From Candidatus Yanofskybacteria bacterium RIFCSPHIGHO2_02_FULL_50_12 (GTDB lineage: Bacteria; Patescibacteriota; Minisyncoccia; 2-02-FULL-40-12; GWA2-44-9), in assembly GCA_001794525.1 (NCBI GenBank), contig MGJZ01000013.1:1529-8131 (forward strand): 6,603 bases of DNA, given 5' to 3'. Positions 1 through 4,873 of the stretch are shown here, piece after piece. The notes below the pieces were generated by a model, which saw only the letters and a program-made list of their open reading frames with translations, had not been told where the DNA came from and made no database searches. The first letter of the stretch is position 1. Every line of letters begins with the position of its first letter. The position numbers and the translations under genes are program-made.

Positions 1-1
1 T

Positions 2-76
2 TCCGCCTGGCTGATTCTCAACACCATCAATCCTGATCTGGTAAAAAATACCTTTACCGTCCCTACCCTGCCGTAA
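2..76 (+). CDS. C-terminal end of a membrane protein, possibly T4SS-pilin-like (partial, 5' end outside window)
   Basis: Frame 2 is open from the window edge and ends in TAA followed at once by TGA (74-79). It gives the last 24 residues, SAWLILNTINPDLVKN then TFTVPTLP. The SAWLILNTINPDL stretch reads as the end of a hydrophobic helix followed by a short polar tail. From memory, INPDL-type tails are common at the C-terminus of small two-helix membrane proteins of CPR bacteria annotated as type IV secretion pilin/TrbC-like; that assignment is inference. The ORF stops right at the bidirectional terminator at 78-110, which supports it as a real gene end. Without the upstream part neither the start nor the family can be confirmed. 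Confidence 0.5.
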   Translation, partial: SAWLILNTINPDLVKNTFTVPTLP

Positions 77-77
77 T

Positions 78-110
78 GAAAAAACCCTGAATCAAGTTCA
101 GGGTTTTTTC
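78..110. terminator. Bidirectional Rho-independent terminator between convergent genes
   Basis: A perfect 14-bp stem (78-91 pairing with 97-110) with a 5-nt loop. It has an A-run on one side and a T-run on the other and a CCCTGA/TCAGGG core, so it can act on either strand. It follows the plus-strand gene ending at 76. On the minus strand the TGA stop of the isomerase gene (98-100) lies inside one arm, so the terminator serves both converging transcripts. Confidence 0.85.
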
Positions 111-1063
111 ATTTTCTCCTTGAGTTGCTCGATAATGGTCGTGCCGAGCGGGTCTTTGCCTGCCTGTTCGGCAAGATAAAGCGCCGTATAGTGCGCGAGA
201 AGATATGAAGATAATATCCCCTCCAACTCCGATGTCGCTTGCCATGGTACAATTTTAGTAGGAATATTTTTTCCCTCTAATATCTCCGCAACTGCGGCCA
301 TGCGCCTGGAAATCTCGGGAGATCCCTGGTCGTCAATGATTACAACTGCAAATCCAGCAGTCGCCGGACCGGCGGCTGCCGAAGAGCCGAAGCCGGAGAT
401 TTCGTTGTGTGCCAATTCCGGAAATCGATTGCAGAATGCGGGAATCTTCGCGGTTTCATTCAAAATCAGTTTCCAAGCATAGCCGAGCTCATTGAATCGC
501 TCTGAAGTATAAACCAGGGGAATTCTGTTTCCGATAAACGCGGCTAGGGCCTTGCCTGCCGCATCGATCGGCTCGATAGTAATCGCCGCACAAGCCTTAC
601 GTTCTAGAATTTCAATATTCAACAAAGCCGCAAGAGCCAAAAAACCATAACCGGTCGATTCCCGGGCCACGGCACTATCGCTAGGAATCATCACGCCCGG
701 TAATTGATTTTTTTGCATCAGATCTCCCAAAGCGCCGCCGGTAGTGATCACTGCCAAATTCAAATTCTGATCCAATGCTTCCTGGACTCCGCTCAAAGGC
801 TCGTCGGTATCGCCCGAATATGAGCTGACAATAATCAAAGCTTCTTCAAGATGTTCCCGGCTGAATTTCGGCAAGCCGAAATCAGAATGAATCCGGATAT
901 CCAATTCCGGTTTATACATATTCAGCATATCCGGCGCCAGACGCGAGCCGCCCATAGCGAGCACTATGATTCGTTTAAACGGCCGCAGTCGTTCTTTGTT
1001 TTCTACAATAGGATCCCAAGAAAACTGAGTGAGGAAATGCTCTAAAATTTCTCGATAGGTCAT
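98..1063 (-). CDS. Bifunctional phosphoglucose/phosphomannose isomerase family protein (SIS domain)
   Basis: A 321-aa cytoplasmic protein, near the usual size for archaeal/CPR-type PGI/PMI, which interconverts glucose-6-P or mannose-6-P with fructose-6-P. Residues ~30-150 form the first SIS domain: MGGSRLAPDML (37-47) matches the usual GGS phosphosugar loop, and SYSGDTDEPLS (81-91) matches the family SYSGNTEE motif. The C-terminal isomerase domain contains KIPAFCNRFPELAHNEISGF (206-225) and ends with a DPLGTTIIEQLK helix. Glu203, His219 and Lys303 lie where I recall the catalytic Glu, His and Lys of the Pyrobaculum enzyme. I chose ATG at 1063 because a TATAAT box ends exactly 6 nt upstream. 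ATG 1066 and a TTG at 1081 are in-frame alternatives without a Shine-Dalgarno site. It lies 35 nt after the DUF2795 gene and appears separately promoted. The family call is strong; relative activity on the two sugars cannot be judged. Confidence 0.88.
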   Translation of the reverse strand: MTYREILEHFLTQFSWDPIVENKERLRPFKRIIVLAMGGSRLAPDMLNMYKPELDIRIHSDFGLPKFSREHLEEALIIVSSYSGDTDEPLSGVQEALDQNLNLAVITTGGALGDLMQKNQLPGVMIPSDSAVARESTGYGFLALAALLNIEILERKACAAITIEPIDAAGKALAAFIGNRIPLVYTSERFNELGYAWKLILNETAKIPAFCNRFPELAHNEISGFGSSAAAGPATAGFAVVIIDDQGSPEISRRMAAVAEILEGKNIPTKIVPWQATSELEGILSSYLLAHYTALYLAEQAGKDPLGTTIIEQLKEKMKKP

Positions 1064-1069
1064 CATCCT

Positions 1070-1097
1070 ATTATATACCAAAGGGGGATACTTCCAA
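1070..1097 (-). promoter_or_regulatory. Putative leaderless promoter of the isomerase gene
   Basis: On the minus strand TTGGAA (1097-1092; 4 of 6 to TTGACA) is followed after 16 bp by a perfect TATAAT (1075-1070). Then come six bases (AGGATG) and the ATG at 1063. A start site about 7 nt after the -10 box would fall on or next to the ATG. The gap to the preceding gene is only 35 nt, so this could also be chance in AT-rich sequence, but two other units in the window show the same geometry. Confidence 0.55.
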
Positions 1098-1098
1098 A

Positions 1099-1368
1099 TT
1101 ACACGGTTTCTTCCTCTTCGCCTTCTGCTTCCTCATCTTCTTCTTCGGTTTCAGTCGCATTACCCGGCACGTCAAGAGCGGTGTCTTCTAGCGTCTCAGA
1201 AACTTCAGTCGGATTTTCAAATGTCTCCGACTCGGACAGCATCTCCAAAGCGGAGATGATCTCGTCCGGCGCTCCTTTATCTCGGGCGTGCCGGATCAGA
1301 TCGATCTTCTTCGCCGGGAATTCCATTCCTGCCAAATATTCTTGCACTTTCGCCGGATCTATTGCCAT
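1099..1368 (-). CDS. DUF2795 domain protein with acidic C-terminal tail
   Basis: An 89-aa protein. Residues ~4-56 match the DUF2795 pattern as I know it: DPAKVQEYLAGMEFPAKKIDLI, then HARDKGAPDEIISALEML, then a short Phe-containing segment. This is a small helical domain of unknown function. Residues ~57-89 form a strongly acidic low-complexity tail rich in Glu (about two thirds acidic from residue 73 onward), probably disordered and able to contact basic partners. No signal peptide or membrane segment is present, so it should be cytoplasmic. ATG at 1368 begins 11 nt after the stop of the hydrolase gene, in very AT-rich sequence with no Shine-Dalgarno site, so it is probably the last gene of the dsbA-led cluster. 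Its role among envelope genes cannot be deduced. Confidence 0.82.
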   Translation of the reverse strand: MAIDPAKVQEYLAGMEFPAKKIDLIRHARDKGAPDEIISALEMLSESETFENPTEVSETLEDTALDVPGNATETEEEDEEAEGEEEETV

Positions 1369-1379
1369 ATTATTTTTTA

Positions 1380-1955
1380 TTAAAACTTATTACTCAACAG
1401 CGTAAAGACCGGCGATGAATACGCTATGAATAATGCGACCAGAATGATTGCGATTTCAATGTAAAAACTCAATGCCGCTTTCGTCATGTATAGTTTCACG
1501 AATTGGAACCAGAACGGAAAAAACTTGGTCTCGGCAATGTGAAACTTCATGCCTCGATCTTTAATCGCGAAAATGTTGCTAGTGAACGGCCAGGCCCACA
1601 TTACCCCATGTTGGATAGTATCGAGAAGAAAATGACTCCAGGAACCAAGCCAGACAAGTAACCCGGTATACTTTAAAAATGGATCCGAAGCGAAAAACCA
1701 AATAACCAATCCGGTAATCAACCACAGCATCGGCGCATGGGAATAATATTTGCGGTGGCTCGGATCGTCGTCAGTTATCGTGAAACGCTTCAAGCGGAAA
1801 AAGCTGTAAAAGCAATCCAGATCCGGCGCGAATCCGAAAAACGCACCGATGAAGGAAAGTTGTGCCATCTGAACGGAGGAGAATGAATGATCCGTAAACG
1901 CAAGGAGCGCTTGAGCCGTTAAAAAACCGGCGGCGATATGTCCGGGAGGAAGCAT
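1380..1955 (-). CDS. YdjM/LexA-binding-type membrane-bound metal-dependent hydrolase
   Basis: A 191-aa integral membrane protein resembling the YdjM family (PF04307), annotated as inner-membrane metal-dependent hydrolases of unknown substrate. Likely metal ligands are spread in the family order: His6 in the N-terminal PPGHIAAGF, Asp45/Asp47 in APDLD, His67 and His73 in SHRKYYSHAP, and His108, Asp112 and His116 in SHFLLDTIQHG. Hydrophobic helices lie roughly at 31-43, 75-90, 96-111 and 162-182, with an amphipathic WAWPF region between. ATG at 1955 follows the VTT gene stop by 18 nt, consistent with one transcript. No good Shine-Dalgarno site is seen (only a weak AGAG). The family is fairly clear; the substrate is unknown. 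Confidence 0.78.
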   Translation of the reverse strand: MLPPGHIAAGFLTAQALLAFTDHSFSSVQMAQLSFIGAFFGFAPDLDCFYSFFRLKRFTITDDDPSHRKYYSHAPMLWLITGLVIWFFASDPFLKYTGLLVWLGSWSHFLLDTIQHGVMWAWPFTSNIFAIKDRGMKFHIAETKFFPFWFQFVKLYMTKAALSFYIEIAIILVALFIAYSSPVFTLLSNKF

Positions 1956-1973
1956 AAGATACTCTATATCATA

Positions 1974-2588
1974 TCATGAGCCCATCAATCCAGTCCTTCG
2001 GATATAGAAATAAGTGATAATCACCGCAGCCGAAAACAAAACTGCCTGGTATAGTAAAGGCAATGTTCCCAGAAACGATAGGAAAAATGCGCCTGGGGCC
2101 ACGCCGATGGCAGTGGCGGTGAGATATTTCCGATAGTTAATAGGCGTGAAGAGGCCGATCGCATAACTGGTCACATCCAGCGGCAGAACCAACCTGAAAA
2201 ATACTACTCCCCAAAACAGGTGCTTCGGCAGAATTCGGCGGATCGATTCGAGTTTTCTGGCCGAAACGAGCCGCCGAACCCAGGGCCGGCCGAAGCGGTG
2301 GGCAAAAAAGAATGCCAGGAACGATCCTGCCACCCAGCCGATCATGGTAAAAAGCGTTCCCAGCCACGGACCCCACAGCCGGCCAGCGATAGGCACCAGG
2401 GCTAATGTCGATCCTGGCGCAAATACGACATCTATAATTTCAATGCTGATAAAAATGAATGGCCCGGCAACCGGATGAGCCAACGCGAAATCCTCCAGCG
2501 CGTCGAAATAGGCGTACGAAAAATAGGCCACTGCGACAAAGGCAGCTGCCAGCCCCAAGATAGTAAACCTCATCGTCCGAGGCCTCAT
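1974..2588 (-). CDS. VTT/TVP38 (DedA-like, SNARE-associated Golgi family) membrane protein
   Basis: A 204-aa polytopic membrane protein. The central segment (~52-105) carries the VTT-type signature: VFAPGSTLALVPIAGRLWG, then GTLFTMIGWVAGSFLAFFFAHRFGR. A second conserved patch is FFRLVLPLDVTSYAIGL (130-146), equivalent to the Arg-Pro membrane re-entrant segment of this family. Helices are roughly 8-28, 42-66, 74-97, 123-146, 155-177 and 180-196. Proteins with this domain are linked to lipid scrambling or undecaprenyl/phospholipid transport; the function here is inferred. A longer reading to 2699 exists, but ATG 2588 is preferred: it overlaps the VKOR stop as ATGA, the usual sign of translational coupling, and the extra residues would lie inside VKOR coding sequence. 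Co-expression with DsbA and VKOR suggests an envelope role. Confidence 0.83.
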   Translation of the reverse strand: MRPRTMRFTILGLAAAFVAVAYFSYAYFDALEDFALAHPVAGPFIFISIEIIDVVFAPGSTLALVPIAGRLWGPWLGTLFTMIGWVAGSFLAFFFAHRFGRPWVRRLVSARKLESIRRILPKHLFWGVVFFRLVLPLDVTSYAIGLFTPINYRKYLTATAIGVAPGAFFLSFLGTLPLLYQAVLFSAAVIITYFYIRRTGLMGS

Positions 2589-3028
2589 ATTCGCCGAGTC
2601 TTTATGCCTATAGCGAACAAAGCAGTGGAGGTGGCCGCGGAAAGGAGGCAGTACTGGCAAAATGCTTTCAGAAGGACAGCTTGGGCGAATACCAGCCATA
2701 CTGACGCCGCGAAGCCCGCAATCGAGAGATACCAGAACCAGCGCAACGGGCGGGATTGCTGCGTAGCCATGAATAGTACCAATAAAAGAATCACCGCCGC
2801 ATAGTAAAGGATACCGAATGCGGCGATTGGAACGCTTCCGACATAGGCGAATTTACTCGTCAAAACTTGTTCGCAGTCCCCGACCGCGCAGGGCGGCACG
2901 GCATTTGAGAGGCCTTGGATCGTCAGATACGTCGCATCAAAAAAGCCGATGATGGCCACGATAACGGCAACCACCAGAAGCCACCTAGGAATTAAGCGCT
3001 GATTCGATGAGCTGTTTGAAATGTTCAT
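2585..3028 (-). CDS. Vitamin K epoxide reductase (VKOR) family quinone-dependent disulfide reductase partner of DsbA
   Basis: A 147-aa four-helix membrane protein with helices near 16-38, 64-86, 95-118 and 125-143. It has the VKOR cysteine set: a loop pair Cys47 and Cys52 (PPCAVGDCEQVLTS) and the redox-active CQYC at 124-127, with Ser58 and the VGSVPIAAFG segment (63-72) in the usual places. In bacteria VKOR re-oxidises DsbA-type oxidases by passing electrons to quinone, doing the job of DsbB. The gene follows and overlaps the DsbA-like gene by 44 nt and overlaps the VTT gene by 4 nt. ATG at 3028 is the only good start before the first helix; it gives a polar N-terminus with two Arg, and no Shine-Dalgarno site precedes it, so coupled translation is likely. 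It is a standalone VKOR, not fused to thioredoxin. Confidence 0.92.
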   Translation of the reverse strand: MNISNSSSNQRLIPRWLLVVAVIVAIIGFFDATYLTIQGLSNAVPPCAVGDCEQVLTSKFAYVGSVPIAAFGILYYAAVILLLVLFMATQQSRPLRWFWYLSIAGFAASVWLVFAQAVLLKAFCQYCLLSAATSTALFAIGIKTRRI

Positions 3029-3617
3029 GGCTTTGGGGACGGATATACGCTCCGTTCAGGAAAAACGAAGGTGTGGAATCAACGCCGGAATTCTTGCCGC
3101 TTTGGGTATCTGCCTGGATGCGCGATCGCACTTCGCCGGAGGTAGCGTCAGTTTTAAATTTCGCGAGATCTAACCCGAGCTGCTCGGCGTATCCGTTGAA
3201 GATATTTGTTGGATCGGAAGCGGTTTCCCAGTCTTTTTGGTGCTCAAATAACATATCGTGCATTTCCCAGTACTGCGCCTGCTTGCCCGCGGCTTCAGCC
3301 GCATATGCGGCTTCAGCCGCATTCCGATGCTGCGGCAACGGGAAGTGGCGATACGCGAATACCATCCGGTCCCCATATTCTTGTAAAAGCTGTTTTACAA
3401 TCGGGTGGAAAAACCCGCAGGCGGGACACTGATAATCGCCGTATTCGACCAGCGAAATTTTGGCAGTCGATGGATTGCCGAGAATATGGTCGGAGGCGTT
3501 AATCGGCTGGGAAAGAATCGCCTGCCCCGGCGGATTCTGCATCACTTTGTAGATGCCAAATCCGAGAATTCCCAGGATAATAAGGGTTATGCCGCCGACA
3601 ATAAAGGAGATGCGCAT
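2985..3617 (-). CDS. Membrane-anchored DsbA-like thioredoxin-fold disulfide oxidoreductase
   Basis: A 210-aa protein with an uncleaved-looking N-terminal anchor (residues ~5-24, FIVGGITLIILGILGFGIY) and an extracytoplasmic DsbA/BdbD-type thioredoxin domain from ~40. The active site is Cys64-Pro-Ala-Cys67 in VEYGDYQCPACGFFHP. The family's FAYRHFPLPQHRNA segment is at 87-100, the QYWEMHDMLFEHQ helix at 115-127 and the cis-proline loop STPSFFLNG at 181-189 (Pro183). It should introduce disulfides into secreted proteins and be re-oxidised by the adjacent VKOR. It is the first gene of the cluster, with a promoter ending 6 nt before the ATG. The helix around 100-111 is encoded by two copies of a 16-bp DNA repeat (AAEAAY/AAEAAG), but the helix length appears normal for the family. 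Confidence 0.92.
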   Translation of the reverse strand: MRISFIVGGITLIILGILGFGIYKVMQNPPGQAILSQPINASDHILGNPSTAKISLVEYGDYQCPACGFFHPIVKQLLQEYGDRMVFAYRHFPLPQHRNAAEAAYAAEAAGKQAQYWEMHDMLFEHQKDWETASDPTNIFNGYAEQLGLDLAKFKTDATSGEVRSRIQADTQSGKNSGVDSTPSFFLNGAYIRPQSHEHFKQLIESALNS

Positions 3618-3623
3618 CTAAAT

Positions 3624-3652
3624 AGTATAGCTTTTTTGCTATATAAATTCAA
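3624..3652 (-). promoter_or_regulatory. Putative leaderless promoter of the dsbA-VKOR cluster
   Basis: On the minus strand TTGAAT (3652-3647; 4 of 6) and TATACT (3629-3624; 5 of 6) are separated by exactly 17 bp. The six bases ATTTAG then lead directly into the ATG at 3617, so a start site 7 nt downstream of the -10 box coincides with the A of ATG. No Shine-Dalgarno site fits in the remaining space. The first two bases of the -35 box are the outermost bases of the preceding terminator stem. Confidence 0.68.
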
Positions 3653-3689
3653 CCTAAAAGGGGTCGCCTGAGGCGACCCCTTTTAGGTT
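3651..3689. terminator. Strong hairpin terminator after the coiled-coil/one-TM operon
   Basis: A perfect inverted repeat of 19 bp per arm around a single central base, giving an 18-bp stem with a TGA/TCA loop. The GGGGTCGCC core is flanked by AAAA on one side and TTTT on the other. It starts immediately after the TAA of the minus-strand gene ending at 3690. The symmetric A/T flanks make it usable on both strands. No plus-strand gene ends here, so the minus strand is the one served. Confidence 0.85.
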
Positions 3690-3989
3690 TTAGAGTTGAT
3701 TGAGATCCTGGTCAATTTCTTGGAACTCGGCGTCAAGGTCGCTGGTATCCACTTCTTCAAGAGCGCGTAGATCATTTCGCGTATCCTGGTCGATCGTAGG
3801 TGTAGCCGTTGGGGAGATAGTCGGCGCCTCCGCGTAATCCTTGGTCATATTCCAGATCAGGAATCCGACCACGCCGACGATAATCAATGCGATGATACCG
3901 AACAATGCCGCCTTTTTGCCGGAGTCGTGAGAGACCGGCGGTTGGTCCTGTGGGGCAGGCATAGGGAATTGATTTGGAGTGTTTTCCAT
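3690..3989 (-). CDS. Small single-pass membrane protein of unknown function
   Basis: A 99-aa protein I cannot assign to a named family. It has a Pro/Gln-rich N-terminal cytoplasmic segment (1-24, MENTPNQFPMPAPQDQPP then VSHDSGKK), one hydrophobic helix (~28-47, ALFGIIALIIVGVVGFLIW), a Thr/Pro linker (55-66) and an acidic helical tail (70-99). The tail has spaced Leu/Asp residues (DLRALEE, DLDAEFQEIDQDLNQL). The KK before the helix suggests the tail faces outward. Similar acidic DLDxELxxIDxDL tails occur, from memory, in CPR membrane proteins. Its ATG follows the coiled-coil gene's stop by 2 nt (TAAccATG), so it is almost certainly cotranscribed and translationally coupled with that gene. Its acidic tail could bind the basic coiled-coil partner outside the membrane; this is a guess. 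Confidence 0.75.
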   Translation of the reverse strand: MENTPNQFPMPAPQDQPPVSHDSGKKAALFGIIALIIVGVVGFLIWNMTKDYAEAPTISPTATPTIDQDTRNDLRALEEVDTSDLDAEFQEIDQDLNQL

Positions 3990-3991
3990 GG

Positions 3992-4798
3992 TTATTCGCT
4001 AGGGGTTGCCTGTGGTGAATTAGTTGGTGACTGACGAGGTACTTTGCCAAGATCGACCGCAGCCTTCCTCACTGCTTCGCCGGCGGCTTTTACTGAATCT
4101 TTTACTACTTTCAAATCAGCATGCAATGCCTGGCGAGCTCTTTGAACGGCTTGCTTCAATCCTTCTTCAGTGGCGACTTCGATAGTATAGGTTTTTCCGG
4201 CTTGAGCGGCAATAGCTTCTTTCGCCTTGGCAATGGCATTCGTGGCCGCGTCAATGTCCGCTCGAACGGTTGAAACATCCGCGCCGGCCGTTTCGGCTTT
4301 GCTGGCCCGTTCAGCGATGCGGTTTAAAATCGAAGAGAGCTTTTCAAGCGAGTTGGCAAAGTGATTCAGCATCCGCTGATTCAAGGCGTCAATATTCTTG
4401 TCAATTTTTTTGACTGCCTCAACTTTCCGCTCGTCTTTAATCTTCGTGAGACGCTCCTTCAGCTCGGCTTCTTTTGCCTTAATGCGCGTTTGAGCCTCTT
4501 TGCGCTTGGTTTCGATTTGGGATTTAAGTTCTTTTCTTTTTTCCTCCAGGTCGGCACGCACTGCTTGAGGGTCTACTTTCCGCTCTTCTTTAATGGCCCG
4601 AATATCTTGCTTCGCTTCAGTTTTTATTTCCCGTACCGTATTTTGAGTTTCTTTTTTAATATCTTGAACTTCTTTACGAATAGCTGGTTTTACGGTTTGC
4701 CTTACAGGTTTGCTTCCATGCGTAGGAGTTGGCTCTTCAGCGTGAGCAGAAAAAGTAAAAGCAAAAATAACCGCTAACATTAGATACGTTATTTTCAT
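3992..4798 (-). CDS. Secreted coiled-coil protein with 11-residue repeats, unknown function
   Basis: A 268-aa protein with a signal peptide: Lys2, a hydrophobic core 4-17, and SAHA ahead of EE, giving predicted cleavage after residue 20. The mature part begins with a Pro/Thr/Lys segment, then a highly charged helix from ~35 to ~135 with hendecad periodicity: IKxE recurs at 47, 58 and 69, and KRKE at 87 and 98. Next comes a conserved-looking stretch KIDKNIDALNQRMLNHFANSLEKLSSILNRI split over 131-161, an Ala-rich helix (~174-200), a short break at GKTYTIEVAT (201-210) and a final helix (211-250) with a Pro/Ser tail. I recall unnamed CPR proteins with the same middle and end. It should lie outside the cytoplasmic membrane, possibly in envelope structure. 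It is cotranscribed with the one-TM gene. Confidence 0.8.
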   Translation of the reverse strand: MKITYLMLAVIFAFTFSAHAEEPTPTHGSKPVRQTVKPAIRKEVQDIKKETQNTVREIKTEAKQDIRAIKEERKVDPQAVRADLEEKRKELKSQIETKRKEAQTRIKAKEAELKERLTKIKDERKVEAVKKIDKNIDALNQRMLNHFANSLEKLSSILNRIAERASKAETAGADVSTVRADIDAATNAIAKAKEAIAAQAGKTYTIEVATEEGLKQAVQRARQALHADLKVVKDSVKAAGEAVRKAAVDLGKVPRQSPTNSPQATPSE

Positions 4799-4804
4799 AT
4801 CTTA

Positions 4805-4832
4805 AGTATAAAGCCCCAACATGAAGATGCAA
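4805..4832 (-). promoter_or_regulatory. Putative leaderless promoter of the coiled-coil operon
   Basis: TATACT (4810-4805) on the minus strand is followed by six bases (TAAGAT) and then the ATG at 4798, the same -10 box and spacing as at the dsbA gene. The best -35 candidate is TTGCAT (4832-4827), 16 bp upstream and only 3 of 6 to consensus, so this site is supported mainly by the -10 box and by its similarity to the other two. It sits in the 75-nt gap after the helicase gene. Confidence 0.55.
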
Positions 4833-4851
4833 GAGGACTTATACACCACTG

Positions 4852-4872
4852 TCTAGAGGCTTAGCCTCTAGA
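4852..4872 (-). terminator. Post-stop hairpin after the helicase gene (no U-tract)
   Basis: A 9-bp perfect stem with a 3-nt loop, TCTAGAGGC/GCCTCTAGA, starting 1 nt after the helicase TAA (4874-4876). In the sense direction the core reads GAGGCTAAGCCTC. No run of T follows, so intrinsic termination is not obvious; it may act as a 3'-end or processing/stability hairpin. A very similar core follows the gene at 6235-6552. Confidence 0.6.
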
Positions 4873-4873
4873 G

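Noticed and set aside
1064..1081. TTG (1081) or ATG (1066) as start of the isomerase
   Set aside because: The TTG adds six residues that would overlap the TATAAT box and has no ribosome binding site. ATG 1066 differs by one residue and fits the 6-nt -10 spacing less well; it remains possible.
2589..2699. Longer VTT protein starting at 2699
   Set aside because: The additional 37 residues lie entirely inside VKOR coding sequence, are not membrane-like and bypass the ATGA coupled start at 2588.
2475..2804. 109-aa plus-strand ORF
   Set aside because: Lies opposite the conserved VTT and VKOR coding sequences and shows no protein-like features.
3289..3322. The 16-bp repeat pair in the DsbA-like gene as the beginning of a CRISPR or an insertion
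   Set aside because: Only two copies with a 2-bp gap, in frame within a conserved gene, and the encoded helix has the usual family length.
4361..4777. 138-aa plus-strand ORF rich in Phe/Leu
   Set aside because: It is the antisense shadow of the Lys/Glu-rich coiled-coil gene; its Phe/Leu content is simply the complement of Lys/Glu codons.
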